Source: Comamonas sp. KCTC 72670
Lineage (GTDB): Bacteria; Myxococcota; Myxococcia; Myxococcales; Myxococcaceae
NCBI GenBank assembly: GCA_014656495.1
Contig: BNCN01000002.1
Span: 62,001-126,000, forward strand
Reading direction: 5' to 3'
Length of the DNA stretch: 64,000 nt
A program made the translations under genes and the position numbers. A model generated the notes under the pieces. The model had not been told where the DNA came from. It worked only from the letters and a program-made list of their open reading frames with translations, and did no database searches. Below, piece by piece: positions 15,378 through 24,140 of this stretch. Position 1 is the first letter of the stretch. Each line of letters opens with the position of its first letter.

Positions 15378-17631
15378 CATCGACCTGGGGGCGTGTGACC
15401 GGGAGCCCATCCACCTGCTGGGGGGCATCCAGCCCCATGGCGTGCTCGTGGCCTTTCATCCTGGGTCCGCCCGCATCGAGGTGGTGAGCGCCAACGCGGA
15501 GGCGCTGTTGGGCCGGCCGCCCTCCGCGCTGCGCGGCCAGTCCATCACCACCGTGCTCGACCAGGCGGCCTTGCATCGCGTGCGCGCGAACTCCGCCGCC
15601 GGGCCCGTGGCCGTTCAGGCCGGAGGCCGAGCGTGCTCCGCGCTGCTCCACGACAACAACGGCCTGTCCGTGCTGGAGCTGGAGCCGCTCACGGAGTCGG
15701 TGGCCCAGGCGGACGAGGCCGCGCTGTCCGCCATTCACCTGCTGGTGTCGCCGCTCGGTCAGGTGCGGAGCGCCTCCTCGCTGCTTCAAGCCGCGGCGGA
15801 CGGTGTGCGCGCGCTCACGGGCTTCGACCGGGTGATGGTGTACCGCTTCCACGCGGACTGGCATGGCGAGGTGGTGGCGGAGAGCCACGCCGACGGCGTG
15901 GACAGCTTCATGGGCCTGCACTACCCGGCCAGCGACATCCCCGTTCAGGCGCGAGCGCTGTACCGGCGCAACCCGCTGCGGCTCATCGCGGACGTCCAGG
16001 CGCGGCCGGTGGCGCTGGTGCCGCCCACGCTGCCCGAAACGGGCGCGCCGTTGGACCTGTCCGGGGCCGCGCTGCGCAGCGTGTCCGAGATTCACCTCGA
16101 GTACCTGCGCAACATGGGCGTGGGCGCGTCCTTCTCCGTGTCGCTGTTGAAGGACGGGGAGCTGTGGGGCCTCCTGGCCTGCCACCACCACGCGCCGCGC
16201 CTCGTGTCCGCCACCCGGCGCCAGGCCTGTGAGGTGCTGGCGCGGATGCTGACGCTCCAACTCGGCGCGGAAGAGCGGGGCGCGGACGCGGCGTCACGGG
16301 CGCACCGGGCGACGCTGCTGGCGCGGCTGGTGACGGGGCTGGGCGAGGACACCTCGCTGTCCGCCGCGCTCCAGGCGCATGGCGAGTTGCTGATGGACCT
16401 CACGGGCGCGACCGGCGTGGCGCTCCTGCTGGGCGAGAGCCTCGCGCTGGAGCAGGGTGAGCAGCCCCTCCTCCTGGGCCGGACGCCCTCCCGTGACGAG
16501 GTGCTGGCGCTGGCCGCGCGGTTGGCGGAGCTGCCGGGCGCGAGCGCCACCGTGCACACCGAACGTCTGGCGTCATTGCACCCACCCTTGGCCGCGCGCG
16601 CGGACGTGGCCGCGGGCCTGCTGTCCGTCCGGCTGGACCCCCAGGCCCCGCGCTTCGTCTTCTGGTTCCGCCCCGAGGTGGCGCGCACCGTCAGCTGGGC
16701 CGGCGACCCGAACAAGCCCGTGCGGCCCGCGCCCGGCGACACGCGGCTGCATCCGCGGGCTTCGTTCGAGGCGTGGCGGGAGGACGTTCGCGGCGCGAGC
16801 CTGCCGTGGTCCTCCGCGGACGTGGAGGCGGCGGAGTCCTTCCGGGGCGCCCTGGTGGGCGTGGTGCTGCGTCACGCGGTGGAGCTGTCCCGTCTGTCCC
16901 GTGCGCTGGCGCGCTCCAACGCGGAGCTGGAGTCCTTCGGTGGCACGGTGGGGCACGACCTGCGCGAGCCCCTGCGCGGCATCCAGCAATACACGACCTT
17001 CTTCCTGGAGGACCACGGCGCGTCGCTCGCCCAGGACAGCCGTGAGCAACTCCAATCCGTGGCCTGGCTCGCCCGCCGGGCCCAGGCCTTGTTGGAAGAC
17101 CTCTTCGAATACAGCCGGCTGGGCCGCATCGAGCTGGCGTGGCGTGACGTGGACATGCAGGCGCTGATGCACGACGCGCTCGCCGTCGTGTCCTCCCGGT
17201 TCGAGGAGCAAGAGGTGGAGGTTCGCCAGCCGCGCCGCCTGCCCCGCGTCGCGTGTGACGAGGTTCGCATCCGCCAGGTCTGGGAGAACCTCCTGTCGAA
17301 CGCGGCCAAATACCAGGCCCGCCCTCCCCGCTGGGTGGAGGTGGGCTACTTCGGGCCGGGGGAGGAGCGGCCCGAGGCGGCGGCACGGCATGACGCTCCC
17401 TATGTTTTCTACGTGAAGGACCCTGGCATCGGTATCGCGCCGCGCTTCCACGAAGCCATCTTCGACATGTTCCGCCGGTTGCACCCCGCGAAGGACTACG
17501 GCGGCGGGACGGGCGCGGGGCTGGCCATCGCGCGGCGCCTGGTCCGGCTGCACGGAGGCGAGCTCTGGGTCGACTCCTCGCAGGGCCAGGGGGCCACGTT
17601 CTATTTCACCCTGGGCCGAGGTCCGGCATGA
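15358..17631 (+). CDS. bphP: Bacteriophytochrome sensor histidine kinase
   Basis: 757 residues: PAS, GAF and PHY photosensory domains followed by HisKA and HATPase. Biliverdin attachment is expected at Cys13 (LGACDREPIHL). The GAF domain keeps Asp193 of the PASDIP motif and the chromophore-contacting His246 (IHLEYLRNMG), so a normal red/far-red switch is expected. The phosphoacceptor is His533 in GHDLREPLRG; the N-box is NLLSNAAKY and the G-boxes include DPGIGI and GTGAGLA. The start at 15358 lies inside the end of bphO and its ribosome site is poor, which suggests translational coupling. Its stop overlaps the next receiver gene as ATGA. In related myxobacteria phytochromes link light to fruiting-body formation; the output here is unknown. 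Confidence 0.92.
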   Translation: MPHSPPDIDLGACDREPIHLLGGIQPHGVLVAFHPGSARIEVVSANAEALLGRPPSALRGQSITTVLDQAALHRVRANSAAGPVAVQAGGRACSALLHDNNGLSVLELEPLTESVAQADEAALSAIHLLVSPLGQVRSASSLLQAAADGVRALTGFDRVMVYRFHADWHGEVVAESHADGVDSFMGLHYPASDIPVQARALYRRNPLRLIADVQARPVALVPPTLPETGAPLDLSGAALRSVSEIHLEYLRNMGVGASFSVSLLKDGELWGLLACHHHAPRLVSATRRQACEVLARMLTLQLGAEERGADAASRAHRATLLARLVTGLGEDTSLSAALQAHGELLMDLTGATGVALLLGESLALEQGEQPLLLGRTPSRDEVLALAARLAELPGASATVHTERLASLHPPLAARADVAAGLLSVRLDPQAPRFVFWFRPEVARTVSWAGDPNKPVRPAPGDTRLHPRASFEAWREDVRGASLPWSSADVEAAESFRGALVGVVLRHAVELSRLSRALARSNAELESFGGTVGHDLREPLRGIQQYTTFFLEDHGASLAQDSREQLQSVAWLARRAQALLEDLFEYSRLGRIELAWRDVDMQALMHDALAVVSSRFEEQEVEVRQPRRLPRVACDEVRIRQVWENLLSNAAKYQARPPRWVEVGYFGPGEERPEAAARHDAPYVFYVKDPGIGIAPRFHEAIFDMFRRLHPAKDYGGGTGAGLAIARRLVRLHGGELWVDSSQGQGATFYFTLGRGPA

Positions 17632-18074
17632 GCATGCTCCGCCCCTTGCTGCTGGTGGAGGACAGCGACGCGGACGCGGTCGCCCTGGAGCGCATCGCCC
17701 GGCGGCTGGCCGTCCCCGTCTCGGTGGTGCGCGTGCGAGACGGCGAGAGCGCGCTGGACTACCTGCACCGCCGCGGGACGTTTGCGGGAGCGGCCCGGCC
17801 GGCCCTGGTGCTGTTGGATTTGCACATGCCCGGGATGAATGGCCGCGAGGTCCTGTCGCAGCTCAAGGCGGACCCGGAGCTGCGCTGCATTCCGGTCATC
17901 ATCTTCTCCTCCTCGGAGAACCCGCTCGACGTGGAGGGGGCCTATGAAGATGGCGCCAACAGCTACCTGTTCAAGCCCGAGCCCGGCGAGGCGCTTGAGG
18001 CCGCGGCCCGGGCGCTTCAGGCCTTCTGGCTCTCCGCCGCGAGGCTGCCCGAGAAGACAGGGACGGCGACATGA
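17628..18074 (+). CDS. Single-domain response regulator (Rcp1-like)
   Basis: 148-residue receiver domain with no output domain, of the Rcp1 type often encoded beside phytochromes. Phosphoacceptor Asp64 lies in LLDLHMPGMNG, acidic residues (EDSDAD) are near the N-terminus, and the conserved switch Ser and Lys are in SSSEN and LFKPE. It probably receives phosphate from the phytochrome kinase encoded just upstream and may pass it to a further partner or act by protein binding. Start and stop are coupled on both sides (ATGA at 17628-17631 and at 18071-18074). Confidence 0.9.
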   Translation: MSMLRPLLLVEDSDADAVALERIARRLAVPVSVVRVRDGESALDYLHRRGTFAGAARPALVLLDLHMPGMNGREVLSQLKADPELRCIPVIIFSSSENPLDVEGAYEDGANSYLFKPEPGEALEAAARALQAFWLSAARLPEKTGTAT

Positions 18075-19264
18075 GTCCGGCCCTTCGAATCCTGCTCGTG
18101 GACGACAGCCCGGCGGACCGGTTCGCCGTGCAGCGGGCCCTGGAGCGGGATGAGGAGCAGGCCTGGTCGATGGAGTCGGTGTCGTCGGCGGAAGCGGCCC
18201 TGGCGCGCATCGCCGAGGACCCGCCGGACGTGGTGCTGGTCGACTTCCACCTGCCCGGCATGACGGGGCTGGAGATGCTGCGCGAGCTCCAGGCCCTGGG
18301 CCCCGCGCCGCGTCCCGCGATGGTGATGCTCACGGGCAGCGGCAACGAGCGGATCGCCGTGGAGGCGATGAAGTCCGGGGCCCAGGACTACCTGGTCAAG
18401 GACGCCTACAGCGCGGAGCGGCTCCGCCGGTGCCTCCGGGCCGCCGTCGACACGGTGCGCATGAAGCGCGAGCTGGAGGAGCGCCGCATCCAGACGGAGC
18501 GCGCGGAGCGGGCCGCGCGTGAGGCGTTGGCCGTGCGGGACGAGCTGTTCTCCCTGGCCACGCACGACCTCAAGGGCCCGCTGCAAATCATGACGCTCAA
18601 CGCCCAGTTGCTGCACCGCCAGCTCGCGAAGAGCAAACTCGGCGCGGCGCAGCTGTCGCGGCTGGAGCACATCACCCGCGCGGCGCATCGCATGGGTGAG
18701 CTCATCGACCAGTTCCTGGAGACGACGCGCAGCGAGGAGTCATCCTTGAACCGCGAGCCCATGGACCTGCTGACGCTGGTGCGCTCCAAGGTGCATGCGC
18801 TGGAGGCCTCGGGCCGTCACCACTTCGTGCTGCGCTCGGATGGGGGCGACTTCACCGGCGACTGGGACACCCGGGCCCTGGAGCGCGTGCTGGAGAACCT
18901 GCTGGGCAACGCGGTGAAGTACAGCGCCGAGGGCACCACGGTCACCGTGACGCTGGCCTCCGAGGAAACCCACCCCGTGGGCCACGTCCGGGTCCAGGTC
19001 ACGGATGAAGGCATGGGCATTCCCTCCGAGGACCTGCCCTTCGTCTTCGAGCGCTTTCGCCGCGGCCGGAACGTGTCACCGGGCGTCACCGGCAGCGGGG
19101 TGGGCCTGGCCAGCGCCCGCCGCCTGGTGGTGCTGCATGGCGGCACCATCCACGTGGAGAGCGAGGAGGGGCGCGGCGCCACCTTCATCGTCAGACTGCC
19201 ACGCGGTGCGCAGCCGTTGGAGGGCCTGCCCGACGCGGAGCCCCTCACGTCGTCCACGCCGTGA
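18071..19264 (+). CDS. Receiver-histidine kinase hybrid, last gene of the phytochrome operon
   Basis: 397 residues with a receiver domain first (Asp58 in VDFHLPGMTG, Lys in YLVKD) and a histidine kinase second (His165 in THDLKGPL, N-box NLLGNAVKY, G-box DEGMGIP and GSGVGLAS). A short charged coiled linker around residues 132-155 joins them. There is no membrane segment or sensory domain, so kinase activity is probably controlled by phosphorylation of its own receiver, plausibly by the phytochrome or through the upstream receiver. It would act as an internal relay in the light pathway; this is inferred from domain order and operon position. The gene starts with an ATGA overlap and ends 9 bp from a convergent gene, with no terminator visible. 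Confidence 0.9.
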   Translation: MSPALRILLVDDSPADRFAVQRALERDEEQAWSMESVSSAEAALARIAEDPPDVVLVDFHLPGMTGLEMLRELQALGPAPRPAMVMLTGSGNERIAVEAMKSGAQDYLVKDAYSAERLRRCLRAAVDTVRMKRELEERRIQTERAERAAREALAVRDELFSLATHDLKGPLQIMTLNAQLLHRQLAKSKLGAAQLSRLEHITRAAHRMGELIDQFLETTRSEESSLNREPMDLLTLVRSKVHALEASGRHHFVLRSDGGDFTGDWDTRALERVLENLLGNAVKYSAEGTTVTVTLASEETHPVGHVRVQVTDEGMGIPSEDLPFVFERFRRGRNVSPGVTGSGVGLASARRLVVLHGGTIHVESEEGRGATFIVRLPRGAQPLEGLPDAEPLTSSTP

Positions 19265-19273
19265 CGGCGTGTC

Positions 19274-19837
19274 TCAGGGAATGGCGGGGACGCTGCCGCG
19301 CAGCATGAAGAACACGACGACGCCCGTCACCGACACGTAGACCCAGATGGGCGCCAGCCACCGCGTCACCTTGCGGTGCCGGGCGAAGTCCTTGCGCCAC
19401 GTGAAGTAGAAGGCCACCAGCGCCATGGGCACCACCGGCATGGACAGCAGCACGTGGCTGGCCAGGATGCTCAGGTACAGCCCGCGCCAGTCGCCCACGT
19501 ACCGCGTGTCGCCGTGCACGAAGTGGTAGGCGAGGTAGCCCACCAGGAAGATGGCGGACGCCGTGAAGGCAGACACCATCAGGTATTGGTGGACCTGCCG
19601 CGCGCCCCGCTTGATGGCCACCCAGCCGCCGACGAGCAGCACCGCGGCGGTGGCGTTGAGCCCCGCGTTCACCGCCGGGAGGAAGCGCAGATTCACGCCC
19701 TCCACCGGGCCGCCGCTGCGCACCATCAGAATCCAGCCAATGAAGGCCAGGGCGAGCGCGGAGACCACCGCGGTGAAAATGAAGAAAGCCCGGTCACTCA
19801 CCCGGGGCTGAAGCGCGGCAGGGGCGGCGTTCGACAT
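19274..19837 (-). CDS. DUF420 family membrane protein (CtaM-like)
   Basis: 187 residues with about five hydrophobic segments and conserved histidines (YLAYHFVHGDTRYVGD, ASHVLLSM), as in DUF420 proteins. The Bacillus member CtaM (YozB) is needed for assembly of a haem-copper oxidase; a similar respiratory role is possible but no oxidase genes are nearby. The ATG at 19837 is chosen over upstream in-frame codons because it has GGGAGATAGGA before it and the protein then starts with a short polar tail. It is divergent from the five-gene operon that begins at 20008 and convergent with the phytochrome operon. Confidence 0.8.
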   Translation of the reverse strand: MSNAAPAALQPRVSDRAFFIFTAVVSALALAFIGWILMVRSGGPVEGVNLRFLPAVNAGLNATAAVLLVGGWVAIKRGARQVHQYLMVSAFTASAIFLVGYLAYHFVHGDTRYVGDWRGLYLSILASHVLLSMPVVPMALVAFYFTWRKDFARHRKVTRWLAPIWVYVSVTGVVVFFMLRGSVPAIP

Positions 19838-20007
19838 GGTGCGTCCTATCTCCCGGGCCGGGCATCGTTGCAACCCCCTCCTAAAGGAGCGACACCATTG
19901 GGGCCGCATGTCGGATAACGTGTTTCATTAGGGGTTACTGGATCTTGAAACGGTAATTCCTGCATACTGAGAGCGGTCTCCCCCGACCCCCCATCCGGAG
20001 GTCCCCC
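19838..20007. promoter_or_regulatory. AT-rich divergent promoter region with inverted repeats
   Basis: This 170-bp gap is clearly more AT-rich than its surroundings. It contains CTCCT-AA-AGGAG near 19879-19890 and a wider pair GTTTCA (19922-19927) / TGAAAC (19946-19951). CATACT near 19963 resembles a -10 element, but no -35 at proper spacing is convincing. GGAGG at 19997-20001 is the ribosome site for the GTG at 20008. It presumably drives both the DUF420 gene and the five-gene operon. Confidence 0.4.
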
Positions 20008-22032
20008 GTGCTCCGCGTGCGTTACCTCGCCCACCTGGCGAGTGCCGCCTTGCTGCTGGCCTTGCCAGCCTCCGCTCAGGAGGAGGCTGTCTGTTCACCA
20101 GTGGTCACCAAGGTGCCCCTGGAACGACATCTGAGGCAGCTGTCCCTGGACTTGCTGGGCCGCCCTCCCACCTACGAGGAGTACCAGGCCGCCCAGGCCA
20201 AGGGCTCCATCGACGCGGAGGACATCCGCGCGATGATGACGAAGGAGGAGTTCAACGCGCGCATCCGGCACTACCACCGGTCGCTGCTGCGCTCGAACCT
20301 CTCCAGCAGCCTCAATAACAACCAGAACTCGCGCGTCACCGGAAACGGCATCGCCACGGCGTATGGCGTCGCGGGCAACCCCGCGGCGACGCTGCGCGGC
20401 GCGAATGGCGCGACGTGTAATTCCGACATCGCCCAGAGCGAGTGTCTCACCGCGCCGCAGCCGGACGCACACGCGGCGCCGCTCACCGCCCAGCCGCGGA
20501 CCAGCTGCTACGACGACTACGGCGTCCCCCTGGCCGTCAGCTACGACTACGACACCAACTTCTACGCCTGCCAGCCGCTGGAGCCGACCACGACGGGAGG
20601 CACGGCCCGCTGCTCGGACCTGCAGAACACCAGCCACCCGCAGCACAAGTACCTCTTCTTCTGTGACCAGCGCGGCTCGGGCACCAGCGCCGGGGCCTTC
20701 ATCTGCAAGCCGGACCCCGCCAAGGCGACCACCGCGGCGCTGACGGTGGAGCAGCTGAGCGGCACGCGCGTGGTGGCCTTCGCGCACCCGAACCCGGACT
20801 CCCGTCCCGCGCTCACCGAGCTGAAGCGGTGCACGCTGGACCTGGAGCTGCGCAACGGCCTCAAGGGCAACTACGGCGTGCAGCGCGGCTGCGTGCTGCG
20901 CGAAGGCTTCGTGAACAAGCCCGCGCCGTACTGGGCCACGGAGCTGACGCCGGAGACCGTGAAGGTGTGCGCCATCGACGCGCAGGAGCGCAACCACAAC
21001 CCGTGGTCCATGGCGTCCTGTGAGACGTCCCGCTTCTCGGGAGACCGCACCTGCGGCTGCGGCGTGGGCATGCGCCGCTGCGAGGTGCCCGCCATCGCCG
21101 CGCAGAACATCCGCGACGTGCACACCCTCCGCGTGGCCGCCTTCAATGACGAGCCCCTGCGCATCGCCGAGGCGGTGGTGCAGCGCGACGAGCCCTACTT
21201 CAACATCCTCACCACGCGCCGCTCGTTCGTGAACGGCACGCTGTCCTCGTACTTCCGCGACGAGCAGGGCGTGGGCGTCTTCAACGTGTCGGCGCCGGCC
21301 TCCAAGGGCGCGGTGCCCACGGTGCCCTTCAATGAGTCGGACGCCTGGGTGGAGTACACGCGGGCCGAGGGCCACTCCGGCGTGCTCACGACGCCCTCGT
21401 ACCTCTACCGGTTCCCCACGCACCGCGCGCGCGTGAATCACTTCTACGAGGCCTTCCTCTGCAAGACGTTCGCGCCGCCCACGGGGGCCTCGTCGCCCGC
21501 GCCCGAGGACGCCTGCAACCGCGAGAACAACCTGGCGGTGCGCTGCGGCTGCAACTACTGCCACGCCACCATCGAGCCCACGGGCGCGCACTGGGGCCGC
21601 TACGCGGAGCGCTCCGCGCAGTTCCTGTCGCCCGACCAGTTCCCCCGCTTCGACCCGAAGTGCCGGGACTGCGCCCTCAACGGCGACACCAACTGCGGCG
21701 GCGAGTGCAGCCAGTACGTCATGCAGGCCTACGACGGTGACGGCGCCAGCAGCCTGGGCATGCTCAAGACGTACCTGTACCGCACGTCGGACGAGGAGCA
21801 GAACATCGAGGCCGGTCCCGCGCTGCTGGTGCAGAAGATGCTCCAGTCGGGTGACCTCGAGCGCTGCACGGTGAAGCGCATCTGGAACGAGTTCCTGGGC
21901 CGCCCGATGACGGCGGAGGAGCAGCGCATGTACCTGGCGCCGTTCGCCCAGGACTTCGCGCGCAATGGCCACCGCCTCAAGGCGCTCATCGAGCGCGTGG
22001 TGACGTCCGACGCCTACCGGAGGATTGACTGA
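20008..22032 (+). CDS. Exported haem-binding protein of the planctomycete PSCyt/DUF1588-like type
   Basis: 674 residues with a cleavable signal peptide ending ALPASA (cleavage near residue 23). The N-terminal part (RQLSLDLLGRPPTYEEY) and the C-terminal part (WNEFLGRPMTAEEQ) resemble the flanking domains of planctomycete cytochrome-like proteins. A CGCNYCHATIEPTG segment gives a CxxCH haem-c site (Cys515, Cys518, His519) in a DUF1588-like context. It is rich in cysteines (over 20), so disulfides are likely. Proteins of this group usually sit beside a DUF1501 or DUF1552 partner, and here the DUF1501 gene is two genes downstream. The true activity of the family is not known to me. GTG 20008 is supported by GGAGG six bases upstream. 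The stop overlaps the next start (TGATG). Confidence 0.75.
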   Translation: MLRVRYLAHLASAALLLALPASAQEEAVCSPVVTKVPLERHLRQLSLDLLGRPPTYEEYQAAQAKGSIDAEDIRAMMTKEEFNARIRHYHRSLLRSNLSSSLNNNQNSRVTGNGIATAYGVAGNPAATLRGANGATCNSDIAQSECLTAPQPDAHAAPLTAQPRTSCYDDYGVPLAVSYDYDTNFYACQPLEPTTTGGTARCSDLQNTSHPQHKYLFFCDQRGSGTSAGAFICKPDPAKATTAALTVEQLSGTRVVAFAHPNPDSRPALTELKRCTLDLELRNGLKGNYGVQRGCVLREGFVNKPAPYWATELTPETVKVCAIDAQERNHNPWSMASCETSRFSGDRTCGCGVGMRRCEVPAIAAQNIRDVHTLRVAAFNDEPLRIAEAVVQRDEPYFNILTTRRSFVNGTLSSYFRDEQGVGVFNVSAPASKGAVPTVPFNESDAWVEYTRAEGHSGVLTTPSYLYRFPTHRARVNHFYEAFLCKTFAPPTGASSPAPEDACNRENNLAVRCGCNYCHATIEPTGAHWGRYAERSAQFLSPDQFPRFDPKCRDCALNGDTNCGGECSQYVMQAYDGDGASSLGMLKTYLYRTSDEEQNIEAGPALLVQKMLQSGDLERCTVKRIWNEFLGRPMTAEEQRMYLAPFAQDFARNGHRLKALIERVVTSDAYRRID

Positions 22033-22691
22033 TGCGCCGCCTCGTCTTGACCGCCGCGCTGCTCGCGCTGGCCACCGGCTGCACGAAGGATGACACGCAG
22101 GCCTCGGACGGCGTCATCGAGCCCATCGCCAACCCGCACCAGCCGGGGGACTTCATGCCCCTGCCGGACCCGGAGGCCCAGGCGGGCAGCGTGGGCCGCG
22201 CCCCGCGCCGGCTCACCGTGTCCCAGTTGGACGCCGCCATCATCGAGGCGGTGGGGCAGCGCTGGACGGACCTGGACTCGCGCGCCACCTCCATGGGGCG
22301 CGCGGACTACGCCCTGGTGGTGAGCGAGAACACCGAGCCCAACCTGGTGTTCGCCAAGTTCCTGGAGGACGGCGCGCGCAAGGTGTGCCTCAACCAGGCC
22401 AACGCCGAGCTGCGGATGACGGACCCGTCGGCGCGCACCCTGGGCCGGCTGATGCCGGAGACCTGGACGGACCTGACGCTGATGACGGACGCGGAGGTGC
22501 GCGCGCAGCTCGTCTACATGTCCACGCGCTTCTGGGGCTCTCCGCTGGCTGGCGAGGAGCTGACGAAGTGGACGTCCCTCTTCACGCAGGCCGCGGCCCG
22601 GGTGAAGACCCTTCCTGCTTCCAGGCGCCATGAGACGTTGGCCGTGGTGTGTATCGCCATGCTGACCGACCCGCGCTTCATCACCTACTGA
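22032..22691 (+). CDS. Small lipoprotein of the DUF1501 operon
   Basis: 219 residues. A signal peptide ends in LATGC with lipidated Cys17; Thr follows, consistent with outer-membrane localisation. The mature part starts with an acidic, Pro-rich linker, then a mainly helical domain with VSQLDAAIIEAVG and a C-terminal segment (RRHETLAVVCIAMLTDPRFI) like the end of DUF1549/DUF1592-type proteins. No haem site is visible. I do not recognise a named family. The 1-nt overlap with the upstream stop and the 17-bp gap to the DUF1501 gene place it firmly in the operon, where it may anchor or support the haem protein. Confidence 0.7.
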   Translation: MRRLVLTAALLALATGCTKDDTQASDGVIEPIANPHQPGDFMPLPDPEAQAGSVGRAPRRLTVSQLDAAIIEAVGQRWTDLDSRATSMGRADYALVVSENTEPNLVFAKFLEDGARKVCLNQANAELRMTDPSARTLGRLMPETWTDLTLMTDAEVRAQLVYMSTRFWGSPLAGEELTKWTSLFTQAAARVKTLPASRRHETLAVVCIAMLTDPRFITY

Positions 22692-22708
22692 CGCTCGGAG
22701 TGACAGCG

Positions 22709-24127
22709 ATGAAGAAGAACCGCCACGACGAGAACTGCTCCCACGGCCGCCGCACGTTCCTCAAGGCCGCCACGGGCTTCATGGGCTCCACCCTGCTGGG
22801 GGGCCTGCCCTTCCGCGCCTTCGCGCAGGCCGCGGAGATGGCGCCCCCCGACCGCTGCTTCGTCTTCGTCTACTTCAGCGGTGGATGGGACCAGCTGCTG
22901 GCCTTCGACCCGAGGGACCCGACCGAGTTCACCGCGGACCGCGCCTCGGAGACGAAGATCCTCCCGGGGTACGATCAGATCAACGACTCGCGCTTCGAGG
23001 CCCGGCCGCTCATGCCCGCCGAGCGCGCGGGCGCGGGCCGCTCCAACATCGACTTCGGTCCCGCGGTGGGCACCCGGCTGGCCGCCCACTACGACTTGAT
23101 GACGGTGGTGCGCGGCATCAACATGAACACGCTGGGCCACGAGGTGGGCTACCGCTACTTCCTCACCGGGAAGATGCCCATTGGCAGCGCGGCGCGTGGG
23201 TCCTCCACGGCCACGGAAATCGTGGGGCAGATGAAGCCGCGCGTGCCCATCGCGTCCATCTCCTACAACGTGGAGTCGTACAACGACCGCTACGGCGGCT
23301 ACGCCAACGCGCTGCGCGTCAGCCGCCGGGACGACCTGCTCCTGACGCTGCGGGGCAGCTCGGACACGCTGGACAGCGAAATCGAGAAGCAGTTGCTCGA
23401 CTTCCGCGGCCAGCCCATCAACTGCGAGCAGGCCGCCTACGGCACGCGCGGGGTGGGCACCACGTACGCGAACAGCCAGGACCAGATGCGGCTCATCCAG
23501 TCGCAGGGCCTGGACCGCTCGTTCGACTTCCTGGCCGCTGCCAGCCAGCCGCACGGCCCGGAGATGGCGGCCATTCGTTCGCAGTACAACCTGGCCAACA
23601 TCAACGACGTGAATGGCGAGCGCGGCCGCGCCGCCACGGTGGCCACCGCGCTGAAGAAGGGCATTGCCCAGTGCGTGACCATCAACCTCACGGGCGGCCT
23701 GGACACCCACTTCGGCAGCCAGCTCACGCAGGCCAACAACCAGCGCCGCGGCTTCGACGCCCTGGCCATGCTGGTGGAGGACCTGCGGGCCAGCGCGCAC
23801 CCGTCGGGCGGCAACTTCATGGACCACACCACCATCATGGTGTTCTCCGAGTTCTCCCGCACGCCGCTCATCAACAGCTCCGGCGGCCGTGACCACCACC
23901 TGAGCAACTCCGCGCTGCTGATGGGCGCCGGCGTGAAGCACAACTTCGTGTACGGCCGCAGCGGCGACATCGGCATGGCGCCGGGCACCTTCGACCTGCG
24001 CACCGGCGCGTCGGACCCGAACGGCGAGAACATCCTCCCCGAGCACGTCATCGCCACCGTGCTGGCCTCCGCCGGGCTGGATTACAGCATCACCCGCGTC
24101 GACCCGTTGCGTTCCATCCTCGCCTGA
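22709..24127 (+). CDS. Tat-exported DUF1501 family protein
   Basis: 472 residues. The N-terminus has a twin-arginine signal (GRRTFLKAATGF, Arg14-Arg15) and a hydrophobic stretch ending around RAFAQA, so it is exported folded. The mature sequence matches DUF1501, an alkaline-phosphatase/sulfatase-like fold: FVYFSGGWDQL near the start, GGLDTHFGSQL in the middle and the metal-binding-like GGRDHH near residue 393. Tat export suggests a bound metal or cofactor. Substrate unknown. The ATG at 22709 (GGAGTGA upstream) is preferred over the ATG at 22649, which lies inside the previous gene and would bury the Tat signal. Confidence 0.83.
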   Translation: MKKNRHDENCSHGRRTFLKAATGFMGSTLLGGLPFRAFAQAAEMAPPDRCFVFVYFSGGWDQLLAFDPRDPTEFTADRASETKILPGYDQINDSRFEARPLMPAERAGAGRSNIDFGPAVGTRLAAHYDLMTVVRGINMNTLGHEVGYRYFLTGKMPIGSAARGSSTATEIVGQMKPRVPIASISYNVESYNDRYGGYANALRVSRRDDLLLTLRGSSDTLDSEIEKQLLDFRGQPINCEQAAYGTRGVGTTYANSQDQMRLIQSQGLDRSFDFLAAASQPHGPEMAAIRSQYNLANINDVNGERGRAATVATALKKGIAQCVTINLTGGLDTHFGSQLTQANNQRRGFDALAMLVEDLRASAHPSGGNFMDHTTIMVFSEFSRTPLINSSGGRDHHLSNSALLMGAGVKHNFVYGRSGDIGMAPGTFDLRTGASDPNGENILPEHVIATVLASAGLDYSITRVDPLRSILA

Positions 24128-24140
24128 GCCGTCCATCCGC

